Shown piece by piece: positions 25,001 through 40,000 of a stretch of DNA of 64,000 nt (positions are counted from its first letter, which is position 1; each line of letters starts with the position of its first letter). Source of the DNA: Brugia malayi. Taxonomy: Eukaryota > Nematoda > Chromadorea > Rhabditida > Onchocercidae. The translations under genes were made by a program, and so were the position numbers. The stretch is taken from contig NW_025062479.1 in assembly GCF_000002995.4 (NCBI RefSeq), positions 19,278,721 through 19,342,720 on the forward strand, given 5' to 3'. The notes beneath the pieces are model-generated. The model was given only the letters and a program-made list of their open reading frames with translations, ran no database searches and had not been told where the DNA came from.

Positions 25001-28000
25001 ATATTGTCTTCGATACTTACTGCATTGAATTTCTTTTTTCCTTCTTTCATTCATATAACCAACGTTAATCATTCAAAGTATGCTGACTTTAAGCTAATAT
25101 CCAGCTATTTGCTGAAACTTTGTAAAAAAAAAATAATCTCGTCTCGTTCATTCTCTTAATTTCGGTTTTCTTTTGAGTATTATACTAATCAAAAATTTAT
25201 GAGGAGGAATCAAAAAATATAAAGAGAACCATTTACTTTATCATAATTTTTTGTGAAACTTTTGCTAATGGAAATTTGATACAAAAGTGAACTTTTTGAT
25301 TAAGTTCTACTTTTTTTTTTTTCAGCTCTACAACTCTGCGGAAAACGATAGCTAATAAACCAGCTCAGACCCAAGTGATATTAAAAAAGAAACGATGCCA
25401 TGAATGCTTTGCTGATGCTGTTTTTAATGCTGCTGACAGGTTTTCACTTTTTTTCTCATAAAAATCTGCATTTGATCAACTTATCATCCCATCTGTTAAG
25501 AAAACCTTTCCTTTTCAATTCTGGCATTTTAATTCTTATCTAAATTGAATCCTTTATCATATTCCATCTATTAACATATCTCCTCAAAACCTGCCAACTA
25601 GAGTTGATCATGAGATATTCCGGATGAGATATATGTGATATTCCTTAATACCGCTTTCGAAGAGATGATAAGACATATTTCTTAAGAATCAACCACTGAT
25701 GATGATAATTCGATTGTTCTTTAGGGGCTGATATAAGATTTCAACGAGACCTATTGCATAAAAATATCAGCATCACTACTTCACTTTGGATAGCAGTTGT
25801 TCATAATGCGGATACTTATCTTACAACTTCAAATGTTATCAGATTTTCATATCTTCAAATCGATTGAAAATTTCTCAGTTTATCGAATGTCATTGACAAT
25901 TCCGACGGTTGAATCAGAATAATCCAACTGTCATTTAGAGTTGTGGTAATTAATGTAATAGAATTTCTTGGATTTTTCTCGATCAATTCTTTTCAGCAAT
26001 TTGAATTTATCCTAACTTGTTATTTGGGGTTATCTAGATATCAAAGTTGAAAATTTTGTTCATCCAGCGAATTAATTTTAGAATTGTATAAAATCTGTAT
26101 TTTTAACTGTAACAAATTCATATCAGCGCATTGCATTTGATAATTTCTATATGAAATTCAGTGGGCTGATCTTGTAAAATTTCATTTGTTTGAGAAACTT
26201 CAAAGTATTTCGTAATTAACTCAATTAAAAGTAATTCGTACAACAAATGTAGCTACTCTCTTAACCAATTTTCTCCGTTCATAGGCATCAATTACTTTGT
26301 ACTGAGCACTTAAATTCAAATGAAATGGAAAAGAAATGAGATTCAAAAAGTGGTATGGTGGTAGTGAGTGGTGGCATCTCATCTGAATTAACTTTCAGTA
26401 CACTTTGAAATTGCATCTTTTAATGCTGCTCCATCTTCTCCTCTTGCTTTCCTCTTCATTTCCTTCTTTCCCATTATCTTTTATTTAAACTCGTTCCGGC
26501 AAAAGTGGTCGTCAAAAACTCTCCTCCTCTTCTGTCCTTACTGAATATTTACTTTTGACGCAGCAATATGTTTATTTAACAATTCTTTGCTATCAAAGGT
26601 CTCGAAAAACTCTGCACACTTTATGACTGTATTTTGTTGTAGTTCAAGTGAGTTTGCAGTCTTTTTTCTCGAAAAATTGCATATATTTCTAATTTTTCAT
26701 TATGCACTTGCAAGAATCATTTAGGCGTCTATAAAAATGGGGCCTTTCTCTTTCTTGTGAGAAAAGTTAGAAAAATTGGCCTAAAAGACGTAAGGTATGA
26801 AGGATTTGTGAGGATGAAGTGATTTAACAAATCAGTGCTGTTTTTTTAATAGTTTTCAAAAAATGGAATAAATTACTATAAAAAAGTATAAAACAAGTGA
26901 AAAACCTGTTTTTCCAAAAAAAAAAAAAAAAAAAAAAAGCTGATTTCATGTGCACTCACTCAGTATATATGATTTTTTTTTTTTGCCTAGCAAACAGTAC
27001 TTATGGATGAAAAGATCGGTTGTTCTTTTTTTTTTGTAGAAAAATTTACGAATCCTTTCCAGAAATTAACCGAATGCTTCATTTGTTGGGAATTAGCTCA
27101 TGAGTTTGACATAAACTTCTTTATTCTTCATTTAAATTCTTCGTATCTCTTTCTATGCTCGCCGAAGAATAAATTTTCATGAAATGTTGAACGGTTTACA
27201 CTAAATACACTCATTCTTTAAAAAATGGCAGTGCACTGTCAATCATGTTTTTTTCTCTTTTATAGTATTTTTTTTTTTAATTTCACTATCAGGAAACAAA
27301 TTTTGTTCTTAGATTTATTTTACGTGATATATGACATAAGGGATAGTTTTCAATTTTAAGACTGTATAAACTCAGTATTTACTGAACTTCCGTTGATTAA
27401 TAAAATTTGTTTAGCTGAAGTTTTGAAAATGGTTTTCAGCTTCATTTCACTTCAAAATTATTGAAACGTTGCAAACCCCACGTAACAAAGGTTATAACTT
27501 GATGTCACGGCTTTGCAAAACAAATAATCATAAACTACGCAATACACTGTGTCTGCCGATTCAACATCGTCTGGATAAGGATTTAAAAAGTGACGAAGAA
27601 TATGGATGGTTCGTTGGATTTTTGCAAAATTGTAATGTCCATTCATCAAATAAACCATTGAGAACTACCAGTTAATTAGAGCTTACATATATATACCATT
27701 TAAATTCTAACTCATAAGATCATAACGACAGTTCGCACTACTATCATCATTTTTTTCTAGCTATATCGTTCCATTTTTTACAGTTTCCTGATAAGGCTCA
27801 AAACATCTGCAAAATTGATGCGTTATCAATAGGTGAATCTAATTGGATAAGTTCTTCTTTCTAATGAGATAACAAGAGTTTGTATTGCTAATACAAACAA
27901 TGTAATACAGAAATTTAATTGGGAACCTACTTTTGATCCTAGGCATCATTGTCACAGTATAGTCTGTGGTTACTATATCTTCATTTTAGGGTATTTTTTA

Positions 28001-31000
28001 AAAGTCTATCTTCTGCTTAATGAAATGTGAACTTTGTGAACGATCGAACATTAAGCATATACTTATATTTATTACATAATGCAATCAATCATTGATAGAG
28101 TAGACTAATAATTAAATTAAATTAAATCGATTGCATTGAGCTTGACTCTGAAGACACATATTTCTTGTAATAACTTTTTCATTGAATGAAGTTTAATATT
28201 ATCCGGGATAAACATAATTCAGTATACTGCCATGCAATTATGTGTGACAATTACTCACATCCAGTCCAATTTAAGGTAATCGGGTACCATAATTCATCTT
28301 CCTACACCATATCAATATAGAATGTGTTAAATAATTATGCAGAAATTCTTTCAATACACTGCTCCCATATCCTACTATTCGATCCATTATCTTTGTTTCA
28401 GCAGGTGGCAAAAGTCTTTTTGATCTTTATCTCTAATCTATTCTCTGAACATAAAGAGGAGAGCAGAATGAAGATAGGATTGTAAAATTTTCTAATAAAC
28501 TTATTTCACCACTTAACCAGTGAAGTACCTATGTAGTTCCATTGTTAGCTTCGTTTCATGATGATAAAAGAGTTTACTGGACTGAGAAATCTCAGATTAT
28601 AGTATCTTTATTAAATCAGTAGAATTTGTACAGATTGTATAAAAATTCATCTGTTTAATTTTATAAATTTATTCTCTTGTTAATTTTTTTCCTTTTTTTT
28701 ACTGGTTGCTTTCAACAAATTCAACATTTTCTCCCCCCATTGACCTTATTTCTTTAGTCTTAAAATGAATCTTGATCATTTTCCTCATCTTTATACTTTT
28801 AAACATTTGGTTAGCCCTAATTATATTTCCACTGCTAGAAATTATCAGTTCTTAACTACTCATATTTATTTAATATTTTAGTAAATAAATCGGAGAATGC
28901 GTTATGAAATTATGAAGATGACTGTATACATGTGAGTGGGTACTGTAAACATTTAGTTCAAATAGTATTTTTTAACATTTTTGGAGCAGCTTTTGAATTT
29001 GTCAAAGGTTTCTTAAAAAAGCGTTATAAAGAATATTTAGTGTTGTCTCTGAAATGCAATACATTTTCGAAGATGCATAATTTTAGATTTGCTTTTATCA
29101 TTAAAACTTTCAAAACTCTTTCTCTTTTTCTAAATTACTTTCAGTACCTGGAAATTTTCAAAAATGTTTAATGGAGATGATCAAAATTAGAAAATCTTTT
29201 TTTTTCTTCAAATAAATTTTTTTTACTGTGAAAGTGAAATTGAATTTCATTAGCCTTTAGATGTTAAGCTTTCTTCCATATTTATTACTGGCTGATTTTT
29301 CTAGCACAGTTCAACAGCAACAGGAATCGCCCAACAAGAACAGAACTTTTATTATTAGCGACCCACAACACTGTTCGGTCTCCGCGACACTTTCTTTGGG
29401 CAGACCCAAAAAACTGTTCATCAGCAAGGTTTGCGTTATTTTCCTAGCCTTCATATTACGAATTCCCTCTCAAAATAATGATGGATACATTCACTACTAC
29501 TAGAATAGTGTTAGTAGTTGTAACTATTGGATAATGGTAGAATGGTGTCATATGAAATGGCAAAACAAAAGTAGCAGAAATCAGGTGGCAGGTGTCATCG
29601 CTATTTAACAGAAGCGCATATTACATTTATGATATTAGGTATCATGTATCGTTAGGCAGTGAAGAATAACGAGCAATCTTCAACTGCAGACATTATTCAT
29701 TCATGGTACTATTATGATTTCAGTAGTATTAGTCATAATGATATTTTGAGTAATATTTGATTACCTTTGAGTGACAGTGTACCTAATAGCTTTAGCAGTA
29801 ATAAAAATATCCTTTTCATACAGATTAACGTATTGTTATGCATGTTTTGCTTCATTCATCTCCCAGTTTACATTTCAATCCTTTTAAGAGTTCCAAATTT
29901 TTATTCCCAAAAAGCAACATTTAAGAAACAAACATAAGTCAAAATGGTAAATTGTAAATAATTAAATGAAGAAAATGATTTTTGAAGCAATTTTACTCTA
30001 TTGTGTTATTTATTAAGCCTGAGCTTTTTATTTTACCTCTTGTGTTACTTGTTTAAAGTTCGTGACAGAAAACAAAAAATATTCCAGTTTCCAAATCAAA
30101 TCCAATTTTATTAGAACGTAACAGATGATTAATGAAAACACCAGATGAAAATAAAGAAATAATGAAAAACAGAATAACTTTATGTTTACAATTCAACAGA
30201 AGCTTAACTTTTTTTTGCTTAAATCCTTTTCTTTTAAATTTTTTAAAGACTTTTGTAAAAATTTACAATTGAATTTTTTTGCAGATATATTTGTTAAAAT
30301 ATCTTTAAAAATTAACGAAACAAATTTTTATGCAGTTTATTATTTTGCGATACAAAATCTTCAAATGCATAACATTTAAATATGAAATGATGCAAAAATT
30401 GTAATTTACCAAACTCACTTTTTTATCACTGTTATATTTTTATAAAAAATAAATAAACAGATAAATATATCTTTTCATCACATAAAAAAACAATGAAAAA
30501 TGTTGAAGAAAGAATTAAGTTTACTTATTTATTTTCAATAATTTCCAGATATTTTTGCTTACATGTTATTTTTTCCAGCTTTTTTAACCAATTTTTATCA
30601 AATTGTAGGGAAGTAGAGCAGCAGCGACATTTCAAGCAGCAACCACAATTACAGCACAACGGCAGAATTTGAATAATTCTAAAGAAATCTCAACATCTCA
30701 TAGCAGAATAGATCAAAAGCCACCATTGGCAAACTTCGAAACAAGGGCAACTTCACCATCTTCAAATGAACATACTCGAGACTCTGTCAACAGTAACAAT
30801 GACAGTATTTCTTTACTGCTTCAGCAAAATTACCCCAAAACTGTTCCGTCTGATCCGATACCAGTAGATAGTGCTGAAACAGCTTCTGTACCAAAATGTT
30901 CAGATACTGTAACACCGGAAATTACCATCGACATTCCGCATCCTGACTCGTCGCAATCAACGCTAAATTCACGTGGATCTGGTGGTTATCGTGGTGATTG

Positions 31001-34000
31001 TTCCTCAGTTAACAGCTTGCATTCAACAGAACATAAAGATGGAATGAATCGAAGACAAAATAACATTAACGAATTCCGAGAATCTCTTAGCAGTAGGCTT
31101 AGTCGTGGATTTCTTGAATTCACTCAAGGTAGCAGTGATAGATTGCAGAAATGGAAAAATAAATTACAAAACGGTCGGCGGCACAAAGATTCTAGTGAAC
31201 CACCACCTGCTAACAGGTCCTATTTAAAATTTCATTAATTCTTGACAACTAAAATCAAACAAATTTGGAACCAGTTAGATACTGATAAGTAATAAAAGAC
31301 AATTTCTTATCATATTGATGCTCTTCTCTCATCAAGGGCAGCGATGAGGAGGATTTAACAGTGCATAAAAAGTATTTGTTTTAAATGAACCAATTAAGAG
31401 TTGTGTTAAGACGTAGCTGGACGAGAAGGATTACTTATGACACGCTTTGTCTGGTTTCATCTATCATATTATATAATTAATTGCGAAACCGTTGAAACTA
31501 ATATATGATTCCGATCAAAGGAAGAGATATAGGATATTAGGTCACAGTAGTAGTTAAGCGAGGATAGAGAGAGCGTCAACCTTCTCTTTCCCTTAAAATG
31601 GTCAACTAAGATAGGATTTCGCTGCTCGAATGTGTCGTTGCCTTTCATTTATTGAGTAATATCGTTTTTCAACATTACAACAATATTCGGTGTTTCAATT
31701 TTGAAACTTCAAATTCTTCAAATAATTTTGATTGATTATAAAACATTTTAGAATAAAGCATTAATATGAAATGAAGTTGAAAATCCCATACAGATTGGTG
31801 TTTTCACTTTTTGGGATCGAAATATATTTTTAAAACAAAAAAAAAAAAAAAAAAAAACCTTTTTGCAGTCCCATAGGGTTGTTTATTAATTTGGTAAATT
31901 TGTTTATCATTGCTTATTATTTATTTCCATGATTATGGAAATCTACGATTTCTAGAAATAAGAATTGAAATATGAGAATTGCTTTGAGGGGATAAATATG
32001 GAGCGAGTGCAATTTATCTATCACATATTCATTTTATTCATATAATATTTCTTTACTCCCTGAGACTTAAAGTCCTAGATTAAATAGCCATCTATTAGTT
32101 CTGAACTGATATTCCTTATTCTTTTGCAGGAAAATGCCAACAACGAATCAAGAGCAAAATGGGCATTTGTCGGATGTCGAAGTGGTACTTGATTGGGCAG
32201 CACTCAAATGTGATTCCACTGATCAGGTACATGACATGACGGAATTATTGAGAGATATATTTCAGAATTCTAAATAGAACGCTGTAAAAAAATAATCAAA
32301 TTTACATAAGTAAGTTTGCAATTGTAAAGATTTTTTCAGAGAAAATCTTTTTTGAATCTTTTTTAAAATAAGTTCTTAAAAAATTTTTTTCCCTTTCTAT
32401 AACAATTCTCCTAAAATCGAAATTTTTCTTTCAATATTTTTGCTTCTAAAACAACAAAAAATTCAGTATTTACTTACATATTGATAGCAGTATTACTGCT
32501 GTCAGTATATATATTAAATTTTTTCTTAGAAAAAATTTTTTTAACATTCCATTTCACTCCCTGCGCGACAAAATTAGTTAAAAGAATCTAATGTTGAAAA
32601 GACCTTTCTTTCTAAATCAAATCCTACTAAAACAATTCTACAAATTCTAAACTGACTAAATTTCCACTAAGTAAACTCTATTCTTTATTCGTTTCTACTT
32701 GAAATATGCATATTGATACATTTTTTTTGCAAAACTCTTTTCATCTTAAAAGCTGCTGCTGATCAATTGGATTTTTATTTAAAATTATTCAGTGCTTAAC
32801 ACCTTTTTGTTACTATCTTCTGGGGATATATAAAAAGGTTTACATTTAATATTCTCATCTAAACCATGCACTTCTGATTGCTTTCAAAATTTCTTATTTT
32901 TCAATCATATTCTATTACTTTTTGGTATTTCACTTCACAACTTCTGTTGAAATTTCAAAATCGTTTGAAAACTTTTTACAAACTAATTTTTTGATAAGGA
33001 AGAAAAACTTTACAGTTTCAGATACATAATGCCAAATTTTCACCAAAAAGATCAGTTTTTGCACAGAAAGAAGACCGATCAAATTTGCCGACGCGATCAA
33101 CCAGTGATTTCTTCTTGACAAGCGAGAGTACTACCAGGTTTGCCTTCCCTGCTCAATATAATCTTATAGGATCGAATTTAAAAGTTACATAACTTCAAGC
33201 CAGTATTACAAGATCATTCATTGCGACTACTACTGAATAGTACGCATGCCAAGTATTTCCAAAGATCGCGAGAAAATTCCAAAATTCAAAAAACATGTGA
33301 TGTTTAAAGATTGAAGGATCGGTAGGTAAGTGTCACCTGAGGATATATTTTAGAGATTTCTTATATGTGTTTCTATTTCTGTCACTGGCATCAACATATA
33401 ATCATGAAATTGTTGTCTTGTCAATCAATGCTCGAATGCTAGCTGTGTTCTGAGGGTATCGTAACTCTGTAACACTGATATCTTGTAATGAGGAGCGTAA
33501 AAATGGAGAACGGGAATAAATGGGCTAACATTGAATTTTAGCAATTTGTTTCGTTCTCTTAAAATTTCCAGAAATTTTAACACTTACTTACCCTGAAACA
33601 ATTTATTAAATATTTAGTGCGCGTATTTATTTTGTAAGAAATTAACATATACGTGCACATATGAAGATTCCCGCCCGTATACGACTAATTTTCTTCCGCA
33701 TATTTCATTTTAGATTAAAGATTACTGCGAACACTCAATGAAGTTTCAAGGCCAACACAGTAGACCTTCTCTGAGGAATATTAATATGAAAAAGTTTCTA
33801 GTAGTATTTGAATTATTTCAAAACTTTTATCATGATTTCCAGTTTTTTCTGAGTTGTGTTTTCTTTTTTTGATTTCTATTAACAATCTATAAACGTCCTG
33901 TAGAGTGAATATCCCTTCATTAGTGCTAAACGAATAGATTCCATTGTGTAAAATTTTTAACATCGAATAATAAGAGCATCTGCAGAGATATTTTTACCTC

Positions 34001-37000
34001 ATCAAAAAAAAAAAAAAAAACGTCGAATTATTTTTTTTTTTTCTTTTTATATTTCCATAAATCAAACTTGGAATGAAAATAGAAACTGTAATATAAAAGG
34101 AAATGAACTTAACTTATATTCGAAATCTTAAATTTTTTAATGATGTTGAACCATGCTGTATTCTGACCACACATAATTTATGTGGACTAGATAACAGGAA
34201 CAAAGATAAAGTACTCTAAGTGAAGTTTTGTCTTTTAATCCAAAATAGAATATCCCGAAAGTCTTATTATTTTATACTAAGCTGTTCTGCTGTCATTTGT
34301 ATGATTTGTTTTTGCCCTATTTCAGCCTGCGCTTCCCATTTGACAGATTCATCTAATGATTTAGATCATTTATGTACAATTCCGTCGACCCACTTATTAC
34401 TACTTGATATACTTGTCTTTAACGCCAAATGATGTAATGTCCGATCATATCCCTTTTAAGCACCCGTGCTCCTCTTTGGTCCTTCGTAGTGAATGACCTC
34501 TACTGTTTTCTCCTACCATGGAAGACTTTAATGAATTTTTTTGGCCTTGAATAGTGTTAATTTCTAATCTCTGTTTTAATTTGAAGTTAACTCAATTTTG
34601 AATTGAAAAGATTTATGTGATTGCTGAATTCAGTCTCAGTTTCCAATTACGTCTTCAAGTGAATATTCAATAGCAGTACCAATATTCTGAATGTAGTAGA
34701 CACAAAAAATCTAATAACTAGTCGGCATTCAGAGAAAGTCTTTTCTGCAATTTATAATACTGATTGGTGTTATTTCGATAAATAAACCCTATATAAAATT
34801 TACGACAAAATTTCAATAAATTAAATACCTGAAATTTTTAAATTCTTGTTTGATTTAAATTTATGTAGTGCGGTAACTTTCATTCCATTGTCAGGATTTA
34901 ATCGATTTATTCACTTTTTTTGTTTGTTATATTAAATCGTATTATATGAACAAGTTTCTTGCTTTACTGTATTTTCTTCCGTTTTATTACCACTTCTTAA
35001 AATCATTCAGATTAAGCAGAAATTCTTCGTATTCTTTTTCTTCCGAAACAAACAACGGTGACTGGATAAAAAATGAATGGATTATGATGGCGTTGAAGCA
35101 TATCACAGAGCTACTATTCGCTAACGATAACTGTATATCGCTCCTCTACAATTATTAGAGTCAAATGATTGATTGTTAGTGATATACTTAGGCATCACTT
35201 CTTAGTTTCACCTTGCTACAGTACTTTATAATGCCATTACTCTTACATGATGCTGAAGAATTCACATTCCATCCACATTTCGATAATTTTTCCATTTTTC
35301 CACTTTTTTTTTTGAAGCTTTGACTGTGAATGCAATTATCTTCACGAAAATTGTATGATCAATCAAAATTATCATGAAATTTAAAATTTGAAATTAAAGG
35401 AGTTATTGGAATTTCACGTTTTTGAATTGTACCATTATAATTAACGAAGAGAAAAACTATGTTGAAAGTTCACTTTGAAATTGAAATTTCGAAATTTATA
35501 GAATTATTGAATTTCAAATTGAATGTGAATCCTTGCGTTAGTTCGGGTTTCTTTTACTCATTTGTTATTTTCATGAAACATTGAAAGTGTTGGATAAGCA
35601 AGCAGTTTCTTTACGTTTTCTCTCCCATTAGTCGACCTCTACTTTAAACCAATTTCGCTGTTACCTATGTTCACTTAAAATCGTTCCTCATCTTGCGCAC
35701 TATTCAAGTTTCTAATTACGACAACATATGCGAGCTGCCACTTTAAAGCATGACAGATTGCAAAGAAGGCTGCATGATTTGCTGACGGATGTGGATTCCT
35801 TTCTTTCTGACCTTTTCTTGACCTTTCTCTCCCTTATCATTCATTCATTGTCTGCTTTCTTTAATCTTTAGCTTCATTTACAATATCTGTCTAGAAAACT
35901 CTTGCTTGGTACGATCTCTGTACCTTAAAGGACCGCCCGTCTTGATGAGCAGTTCTGGAGTGGCAGCTGTGCAAATGCTTTTGTTAATGGAACCTAAGGT
36001 TTGCTGTGAACAAAGATCCCATCACCAGAAGACTTCTTTTATTGACCTCCTTGGGGAGAAAAGATCCATCTGTCTAAAATCCATTAAAATAACGTCTTCA
36101 TGTTTTATTTGACATTGATTTCTCAGTTGCTGGTAATCTAACGGTATGCTACTGCTAGTCATTTCAGGACTAACAGATTACAAGAGCTAAGATATTCAAT
36201 GATGCATCAATTCCTGCTATTTGAGTATTACAGTGCGAGTATATTAATTATTTTAGAAATGATAGTTTTCAGAATGTGCGAATATGAAAGTTTTCCGTTT
36301 ATTGATGGAGAAAGCATCTTCCTGTTTTCACATTTGTGAAAATTTGCTTAATACAAAGTGATTCATCCCATGTAATTCGAGAATTTTTGAAAAGATTTTA
36401 TTTTTTCCGTCTTGGGAAAATCCACTGCATTCTTCGAACAGTTAGAAAAAAAAAAAAAAACTGTCGTAAAGTATGCTTCTGCTTTTTATCACAATATATT
36501 TACTCGATGCGCAAATTTTCCGTGTTCTTAGTATTGAATATCACAATGGTCTTATTTTCAGGACTCGAAGCATCCGTATATATGCTAATAATTCTCGATC
36601 TTAGTTGTTGTTCATAACAGATGAGAATACTATTATGTATTTAATATCTACAAATCAGGCGGCTAGTTTAACCTTTCACTGTTTAGTAGAAAATTATGAG
36701 TCTTTGTATGTGCATTATTCGGGCTTGAAATTAAGACTGGATGAGAATGCCCGGTGCAATGATTTTTTTTTTTGACTACAGTAGATTAATAACATTTTTT
36801 ACCTTCCGCACTACATTAATTTACTTTCCTATTTTCCGGAGTAATCTTATTTATTTTTTTTAAACTGTGAAACTTATCGTCTACGTGTACATGTATTTTT
36901 GCGTACGTACCCAAAATAGAATATTACTACTCTAATTTAAATATGAAATGTTATATCGGAAAAAAAAATGAGTTTTGAACTTCATGAAAATAAGTGTTTT

Positions 37001-40000
37001 TTCGGTTAAGCATTTCGTTTTCTTTTTTTTTTTTTTTTTTTTACATAGTGTTGGCATGGCAAGAATAGCAAGAATATTCATGTAAAATTCCCATTCAACA
37101 AAAAAAATAAATAAATAGTTTTATGAGAAAGAAAGTTATTTAAACTCTATTTTTTTTTCCCTTGAGTTATTCGAAAATTTATTTTGAAACAGAATGCAGC
37201 GCAAAGAAGTTATTATATTAGGCGAAGTCATACACATTCTACTTAGAGCTTATTTTGTGGATAGATTTAGAAGCGGAAGGACTTATTGTAGTCGTATGTG
37301 TCGATTGTCGATCAAATTTATTTTTCAGCTTTGTAAGGATTTTTAGAAAAGCTATGGGAATGGGTTATATTTTAAATATGCCCTTGTGATTTAATTGTAA
37401 TTATAGTTTTAGATAGTAATCAGTATATATTAAGTCATTAACTAGAGGTTCGGCAAATCTATATTTGATTCAAATTAATTCAGAATGATGAGTTATACAA
37501 TTAATTTACACTGATAAGTCATACATTTTTTGCTCTTTTCCACAACTCTGTGCTAATAAGAACATACATTTAGAATTTCTAAGCAAAAGTCGATGATATT
37601 GTTAAGAGGAACTTTAATTTGTGCTACAATCTCACTTTGTTGAAGTAAAAGAGTAACTTGATTGTTTTCGGGTTTGTCTTTGGTAAGCCTGACGAACCAC
37701 TTGAAAATATGATTTCTACTAATTTATGTCCAGCTGGTAAGGCAACTATCCGTCAGGGATCTATTATACCCATTGTCATAATTATTTTATTTAGCATTTG
37801 TTTATGGAAACATGTGGTCTTCTGCCTGGAGAGGATTATCTGTTTACTGGGTTCTCAAATAGCATTAAGAATCAATGGAGGGTAATGCAGGAAAAAGGTT
37901 ATTTCTGGATTGAGGCATCTGTTGGTTACTGGGACAAAATGTAATTTATGGGAAAAAAAAATACACTTTTGTTTAAAATTTCTTGTTTTTGTTTACTTTT
38001 TACTTTTTCTTCTTGCTGTTTCGGTCTATTTTCCGAATTAAAAGAAGCAAATAGTTATTAAATAAATGAATTAAACAAAATAATTACTCACATCACCCAC
38101 TAGTTCAGTGTTGAAATTCGTATTTGAAGTTACTTCAATGTTTCCTTCCATTTGTAGCACTTCTAGTTCGCTGAACTATGGATTCCACTCCTTGATCAGT
38201 TTTATTTATAGTATCATCCTTCGATATTGCTGATTTTTTCTTTTGGTTTTATTGTTCCAACTTCGTCAGTTGATGGATTACTTACTCGCTTTGACATCTT
38301 ACCTTGACTTCAGGTGGAAAATAAACGGTGGTCCAGTTCAGTGACAAGTTTAAACAAGGATGTTGCACCAAAAATGCTTTACACTTCGCAAACTTTTTTT
38401 TTTTAAATTCCAACATACCCTTTTCATAATTTATAAAAAATTAATTTCAAACTTAAATAAAAAACACTCGACAAATTTTAAACTCTTTATCTTTCAATTA
38501 CATACCACTTTGGCACAATATTTGAATATCAATATTCACACCATTGCAAATAACCTGCATTTGGCTTGATATATGCTCAATTATCATTCAAGCATTTCTA
38601 TTTTGTTGTATGATTAATTCTTTCTGATTCACTTAATTGCTGTTCTCAATACCCGCATGCAACTTCTGAAAGCTCGAATAATGCAATTCAGAAGGTCACT
38701 TTCTGTCTTTTATATTTGCATCTGTTATTTATGTCTTTTATCATCCAGTGTACACCAGAAACTTCCACATCATTTCACTGCGAACTATCCTCGGACAAAA
38801 CAGTGCATCGCTATATTACAGGTCACTATCGCTAGCTGGATTGACAGTCCTTTCATATCACATTCTATTTCATGTCCTTTCAATAAATGTTTATCATTTC
38901 TTCATCCTATTCATTCGCTCTTATTTCCTTATCCCACTTCGCAACACTGAGAGTTTTTTTTTTTTTTTTTTGAAAGTCATTTACGATCATTAGCTTCTCT
39001 AGCCATCATATGGAACAGATATACAATGCGTTCTAAAAGAGTTTTATTTGTTTTCGCAAGTTCTCTTTTTCTTATTATTTGATCTCTAAGAATAGATTTA
39101 TCTTCCAGATAACAAACTGGGAAAATTGATTTTGACATCAGATTATTTCATACTCCTTAAATCGCTTGGCTTACGTCTGTCCGATACGCCTGTCACGTCG
39201 TTTTACTCTTTTCAATATCTTTCACTATTCACTATTTTTTATTCGATAATGAATGGCTGAGTGGTTAATAGAATGAATAAAGTATGAATAGAACAACAAA
39301 CACATACTGACATAGTAAATAAGAATGTAATTGAAATAGATTTTAATCGGTTTTGCCACATTTTTAAATTGAAAATTATTGAATTTTTTCACTTCTCCGC
39401 AATATTTGTGTAGTACCAATGTTTCCACTCATTGGGGAATTGTCATGGTTGTTTTCAGTGAACAATTCATGCATTTTACAAAACTTGCTAGAAAGATTAC
39501 AATGAGCGATTATATTCCGCCTCACTCTAAATATTCGAAATTTTCGAACTGAAATAAATAATGAATTATCTAATTATTGACAATCTTTTTAGGATGGAAT
39601 GAGATAGCATCTGTGAATTCTTGCTAGACAAAGTTATTGAACAGAACTCTCCTTCTCCTTTTACTACCTTAATTTTGTTTTCTTTTTTCCTCGGGCAATT
39701 TATTATAAATCTAAAACAGAATTTTTCTTTCCTCTGTGGTCAGATTTCCCAGATGCGATGCTGACAGCACAATAGATTCGTTTTTGTTTACATTTCCTCT
39801 TTTGTGGGAATGAAAATGAGCGCAACGAAGCATTAGACTTGTAATTTATGACCCTAGAACGATTGTCGCACTTATTTATTCTGGCATAGCTTCTTCCACT
39901 AGTGATACATGATGAATTAGAAGTCTTCATCGTAAACATTAACGTTTAAAAATGAAATATTTGAAATTATAAGCGCTTATCAGTTTTTTCTTATAAAATT

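Larger units (their letters stand above)
19162..25325 (+). other. Intron 1 of the LZTS-like gene (6.2 kb) with nested ORF and microsatellites
   Basis: Bounded by GA|GTAAGT and a long polypyrimidine tract ending TTTTTTTTTTTTCAG. It contains (AAT)n-like sequence near 20140-20250, a CAC/CTAC-rich tract at 21585-21660, and the 252-codon ORF at 21744. The remainder shows nothing I can support. Confidence 0.5.

Noticed and set aside
35906..36112. 68-codon ORF with GPPVLMSSSGVAAVQML in the large intron
   Set aside because: The likely exon part (AAAG acceptor to AAG|GTTTGC donor) does not fit the phase of the flanking exons, and no partner exon was found.
37658..37885. 75-codon plus-strand ORF
   Set aside because: Half is a hydrophobic T-rich stretch; no splice support.
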